Positions 59,837 to 64,000 of a stretch of 64,000 nucleotides of DNA are shown here, in pieces. Source of the stretch: Dioscorea cayenensis subsp. rotundata (lineage: Eukaryota > Streptophyta > Magnoliopsida > Dioscoreales > Dioscoreaceae); NCBI RefSeq assembly GCF_009730915.1, contig NC_052489.1:25909916-25973915 (forward strand), given 5' to 3'. Position 1 is the first letter of the stretch. Each line of letters begins with the position of its first letter. The position numbers and the translations under genes were made by a program. The notes beneath the pieces are model-generated. The model did no database searches, was not told the origin of the DNA, and saw only the letters and a list, made by a program, of their open reading frames with translations.

Positions 59837-62600
59837 ATGAGCTCAGTCAGTTTCAACATCCCAGGGATACATCCACCATAATGAGTCTCGGTGTCGCTTA
59901 AAATCATCACTTCCATCACTATCATCTGTCACTATTTGTCAAACCTGAACCACCTGGCAGTCATGGTGAAGAAATTAAGCTACCATCAGTTTCTTTGGAC
60001 CAGACTATGGATGTTTTTCCGCTGGCATAGCATGGTTTCCGCATCTATAATTGCGAACCTCTCAGGGAATCCTTTAGAAGGGATCTGAAAAGGTGGGGCT
60101 TTGGAATAGTTGAGATGCTATTCCGTTGCAATATCTTAGCCCTGGTTGGTGGTGGCACCAATCCACACTGCCTGCCAACAAAGTTATGATCTGGGATGAT
60201 CATCAAAGCCGTCTCGCTGGGGAATTTGCATACAGATCTAATGTCCGTCATGTGAAATTAAGGCAGGATCGCATAATTGTAGTTCTTGAATACAGAGTAT
60301 ATATGTCTACAACTTTTACAGATTTGAAACTACTTCACCAAATTGAGACTCTGTCTAATCCAAAGGGACTCGCTTGCCTTACACATGATCCACATACATT
60401 GAGTCTTAGTATGCCCTGGTCTGCACCAGGGGACAGGTTCGGGTTGAACATTTTAGTCTTAAGGTGACTAAGTTCATCAATGCGCATGATTCTACCATTG
60501 CCTGCTTCACCTTGACTATGGATGGACTTCTTCTTGCAACTGCTAGCATGAAGGGAACATTAATCAGGATATTTAACACAATGATGGAACTCTGCCCTGC
60601 AAGAGGGTACTTGTCTCTTCCAGTTATGGTAAGTTAGCTGGGACTGTATTCACATTTGCTGCATCACATTATCTTTTCGTTTTAGCTATACTCGTATTTC
60701 TGTTCTCTATCATGGGACTCAGACAATAAAGACATAAACATATAATGAAATAATGTTTGTTTCCGCCACCTTTTTAGTATTATGTTAGTTCCTACTGATT
60801 TTCTTTCATTATGTTTGTTAACAGTATTATTATACTCTTTTCTATAATGATAAACATGTAGGTAAGGAGAGGTGTTGACAGAGCTGAAATACAGGCACAG
60901 CCTTTTTCCATCTGTAAAATGGCTTGCAGTTTCAGTGACAAAGGGTACTGTTCACCATATTCAGCCTGAGATCCTGCGATTGTAGGAGAAGATCCGCCCG
61001 ACCATAATGTTTCTGGTGAAGCCCAGGAATGATACCTCAAAAACTCTTCTAGTTCTCTTGAAGTTTTATACCTTCGAATGCAGGTGCCAATCCAAGCTCA
61101 TCTCCGTCTTTTCATGAAAGGTGAGAACATGAAATATTTTTGCTAGCATAATACCAAGTTCCTTTTATCCCTATTGATTGAAGAAATAAATAATAATTGA
61201 ATTATATTCTCTAATGATTTCTGTTGTACCCATTGATTTCATTATTAAGCTATTGTACCGAGATGCATAAATTCATTCAATACCCTCATATATTGGGAAA
61301 ACATAAATGGATAAATCATAACTTATTAAGAAAATAAAATGAGTTAGCATACAATATTCATCAATAAAATGTTTTTCATTTTCCCAAGTTTTAGTCATTT
61401 TGACACTCAATAAAGTTACTATTGATGATCATAGACGCATGGATTGGGCTAGTTTATTTCACCTTTTTGTTTGACCCTGACCCACGAGGAATACTACTTC
61501 AAAATGCACATTTTGCCTTACAGGGTGTATTTATGTCATGAAGAGACCAACGAGGGTCTCGTATCAGCCGCGGTGTTACGCTGCTAAGATTAGCAGGCAA
61601 ATTCTTTTCTGGGCAACCATGTGTTTGCTTGGATCTCTCTTTACCTGCCGCGTTTCTGCAGGCCAGATTTGGTCAGTCGAGTGGAAGTTTAATTCCAACT
61701 CTCTTACTGAGACAAAGGGCAAGCAAGACTCATTATTCAAGATATTGAAAGATATGAGCAAATGGGTTGAATACCAATTTCTTTTTATTATTTATATATA
61801 ATCAAAGCACTGGTGGTCCATCAAGACCTACTAAGATTAAGGTTTCAATGACTTGTTTGGGAGCATTATCAATTCCAGAATACCATGAATGCTCCGATTC
61901 GGTATCAGTACTAAGAAGTCCTTTATTTTGTATTGAAATCATCAGATGAATGTTTAATGCACGAGAGAATTGTGCTCTCCACGGGGTTTGCTAATTGCAA
62001 TTGCCCACAGTCACAAATTTCTTCCCAACCTATCCACGCAATTTTGTCTCAGTTGAACTCACTGGAGATTATTGAGGGGCTCTTGGGTCATTTTCGAACC
62101 ATTGTTTGCTTTAATATGTGTAATAATAATATGCAAGCTTTGAGAAATTTGATGTATATTTGCTTATACTGGTTCTGCTCCTTTGTCCTTCTTTCAAAAG
62201 AAAGAATAATCCTTTCACATGGTGTTCTACTCTTCAGGAGTAACTGCCGAAGCTATTTTAGTTCTGAGTGGTCATTTTGCTCTAGTTCCACTTGCAGAAA
62301 TCACACGATATGATATTGCATTTGAAAGCCAAAACTTGCTGTTATGATTGCTGTGGCATGTGGATGACAGGTAGAGTCTTCTGTTCATTCTCCAATTTTT
62401 CTTTGATTAAAGATTCTTACATACCTATTTGTAGCATGTCTTTATTTGCAAGGCCCATAGTGAATTCAAATTTCATCTCCCAAAGTTGTCAGTTGACATC
62501 GGATATGAAAATTAACCCATACTCCAGGATGCATTTAATTGAAGGGCCAACCATGATTGATTTTGGATTTTGTACAACTATGAGTGTGAGTCCTAACTAA
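59837..62600 (+). pseudogene. ATG18-like (PROPPIN autophagy protein) locus with many indels
   Basis: ATG18/WIPI proteins are seven-bladed beta-propellers that bind PI3P during autophagosome formation. Recognised parts: 60030-60440 ([86 protein letters not shown]), 60470-60610 ([21 protein letters not shown]), 60862-61120 (VRRGVDRAEI, KGTVHHI, then SSSLE-like sequence in another frame) and 62238-62371 (KYFSSEWSF and LAEITRYDIAFE in mixed frames). GT-AG introns are visible at 60611-60861 and after 61120. Single-base insertions and deletions break the frame every few dozen bases, which is unusual for such well-kept amino-acid similarity. 61520-61800 is not ATG18-like. Pseudogene or poor consensus next to the gap; both fit. 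Confidence 0.72.
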
Positions 62601-62767
62601 TTGTTAGAACATGTTTAATGACTTTTGTCTCATGACTTCTGCAAGAAATTCACTATAGTCAGCTTTCAATAACTTAGAGATTTAACATCATTACTTGAAT
62701 TTCTCATAACATAATTTGGTTTCTTGATAAAATACACCAATCTTATACATTTCCCAATCTACAACTA
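62601..62767. other. spacer up to the gap
   Basis: No feature seen. Confidence 0.5.
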
Positions 62768-63767
62768 NNNNNNNNNNNNNNNNNNNNNNNNNNNNNNNNN
62801 NNNNNNNNNNNNNNNNNNNNNNNNNNNNNNNNNNNNNNNNNNNNNNNNNNNNNNNNNNNNNNNNNNNNNNNNNNNNNNNNNNNNNNNNNNNNNNNNNNNN
62901 NNNNNNNNNNNNNNNNNNNNNNNNNNNNNNNNNNNNNNNNNNNNNNNNNNNNNNNNNNNNNNNNNNNNNNNNNNNNNNNNNNNNNNNNNNNNNNNNNNNN
63001 NNNNNNNNNNNNNNNNNNNNNNNNNNNNNNNNNNNNNNNNNNNNNNNNNNNNNNNNNNNNNNNNNNNNNNNNNNNNNNNNNNNNNNNNNNNNNNNNNNNN
63101 NNNNNNNNNNNNNNNNNNNNNNNNNNNNNNNNNNNNNNNNNNNNNNNNNNNNNNNNNNNNNNNNNNNNNNNNNNNNNNNNNNNNNNNNNNNNNNNNNNNN
63201 NNNNNNNNNNNNNNNNNNNNNNNNNNNNNNNNNNNNNNNNNNNNNNNNNNNNNNNNNNNNNNNNNNNNNNNNNNNNNNNNNNNNNNNNNNNNNNNNNNNN
63301 NNNNNNNNNNNNNNNNNNNNNNNNNNNNNNNNNNNNNNNNNNNNNNNNNNNNNNNNNNNNNNNNNNNNNNNNNNNNNNNNNNNNNNNNNNNNNNNNNNNN
63401 NNNNNNNNNNNNNNNNNNNNNNNNNNNNNNNNNNNNNNNNNNNNNNNNNNNNNNNNNNNNNNNNNNNNNNNNNNNNNNNNNNNNNNNNNNNNNNNNNNNN
63501 NNNNNNNNNNNNNNNNNNNNNNNNNNNNNNNNNNNNNNNNNNNNNNNNNNNNNNNNNNNNNNNNNNNNNNNNNNNNNNNNNNNNNNNNNNNNNNNNNNNN
63601 NNNNNNNNNNNNNNNNNNNNNNNNNNNNNNNNNNNNNNNNNNNNNNNNNNNNNNNNNNNNNNNNNNNNNNNNNNNNNNNNNNNNNNNNNNNNNNNNNNNN
63701 NNNNNNNNNNNNNNNNNNNNNNNNNNNNNNNNNNNNNNNNNNNNNNNNNNNNNNNNNNNNNNNNNNN
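62768..63767. other. assembly gap, 1000 N
   Basis: Exactly 1000 unknown bases, probably a placeholder of unspecified real length. Open frames drawn across it are artefacts. Confidence 0.99.
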
Positions 63768-64000
63768 ATGGTGCTGGTATGGAAAAAGCCGGGTAAGCTC
63801 GATACAGAAACCCTCAATACACTCATAGATGGATATACGAAAGATAAGGAGTATGTGGTTGTTATCGGTTATGAGGAAATGCTTGAAGGCTACTACACTA
63901 CGAATATATGTAATCTTGATAGAGGATTTGCTGGTGGAATAAAAGCCTGCTGAAGCATTCCAAATGTTAATGGAGACGGTAAGCAAAGGGCTGGTCTTAA
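63768..64000 (+). pseudogene. PPR-like fragment, frame-broken
   Basis: The frame reads LDTETLNTLIDGYTKDKEY, then EEMLEGYY, and in another frame EAFQMLMETVSKGLVL. These match the helix pattern of pentatricopeptide repeats (a NTLIDGYCK-type start and an EEM helix end). PPR proteins bind organellar RNA. Only about two repeats are visible, the frame is broken by indels, and the window ends here. Function and gene identity cannot be given. Confidence 0.5.

Noticed and set aside
62691..63986. Very long frames of 353-431 codons
   Set aside because: They run through 1000 unknown bases and have no coding content.

Overview
This is a nuclear window from a flowering plant. The evidence is spliced genes with GT-AG introns, NPH3/RPT2-type BTB genes, a MIR319 hairpin, L1-type LINEs, Ty1/copia, Ty3/gypsy, hAT-like, MULE and Stowaway-like elements, and long AT-rich spacers. 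GC-rich exons in the RPT2 gene hint at a monocot, but the species cannot be fixed from sequence alone. Only a few kilobases are real host genes; most of the window is transposon debris and AT-rich spacer.

Left part (1-22.8 kb). After a decayed LTR region with a 512-bp tandem duplication lies an intact five-exon ROOT PHOTOTROPISM 2 (RPT2) gene on the minus strand (3956-7211). Behind it is a decayed 3' fragment of a second NPH3-family gene (8990-10245), then an Athila-like LTR fragment. Next come a truncated second copy of RPT2 (11947-17600), broken by a 3.6-kb LINE and a 164-bp solo LTR, and an intact four-exon At3g08570-like NPH3-family gene (18991-22716). Together these form a tandem duplication of an [RPT2 + NPH3-like] pair. 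Each copy lost one partner at the junction, so exactly one complete copy of each gene remains.

Middle part (22.8-42.6 kb). A nested set of MITE-like elements (24.7-26.1 kb), a hAT-type element rich in GAGCTCG-like motifs (27.5-28.4 kb), a single-exon DUF1191 membrane protein gene (30.1-31.0 kb), a LINE 3' fragment, a second hAT-like element, and a complete but coding-dead 4.6-kb MULE with a FAR1-type transposase, long terminal inverted repeats and a perfect 10-bp target duplication.

Right part (42.6-64 kb). A MIR319 precursor on the minus strand (44138-44342) lies in sequence with no credible protein-coding ORF. It is followed by a full-length decayed copia element (46929-53356), a small PADRE/DUF4228-type gene with a probable one-base frameshift, a badly indel-ridden ATG18-like (autophagy PROPPIN) locus, a 1000-N assembly gap, and a PPR-like fragment.

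Together, the conserved content concerns blue-light and auxin-type signalling adaptors (RPT2, NPH3-like), TCP control through miR319, and possibly autophagy. No operon-like cooperation is expected in a plant genome. No wholly new system was found. The most notable points are the reciprocally truncated duplication, the MIR319 locus, and the MULE, together with an indel pattern toward the right edge that may be assembly error rather than biology.
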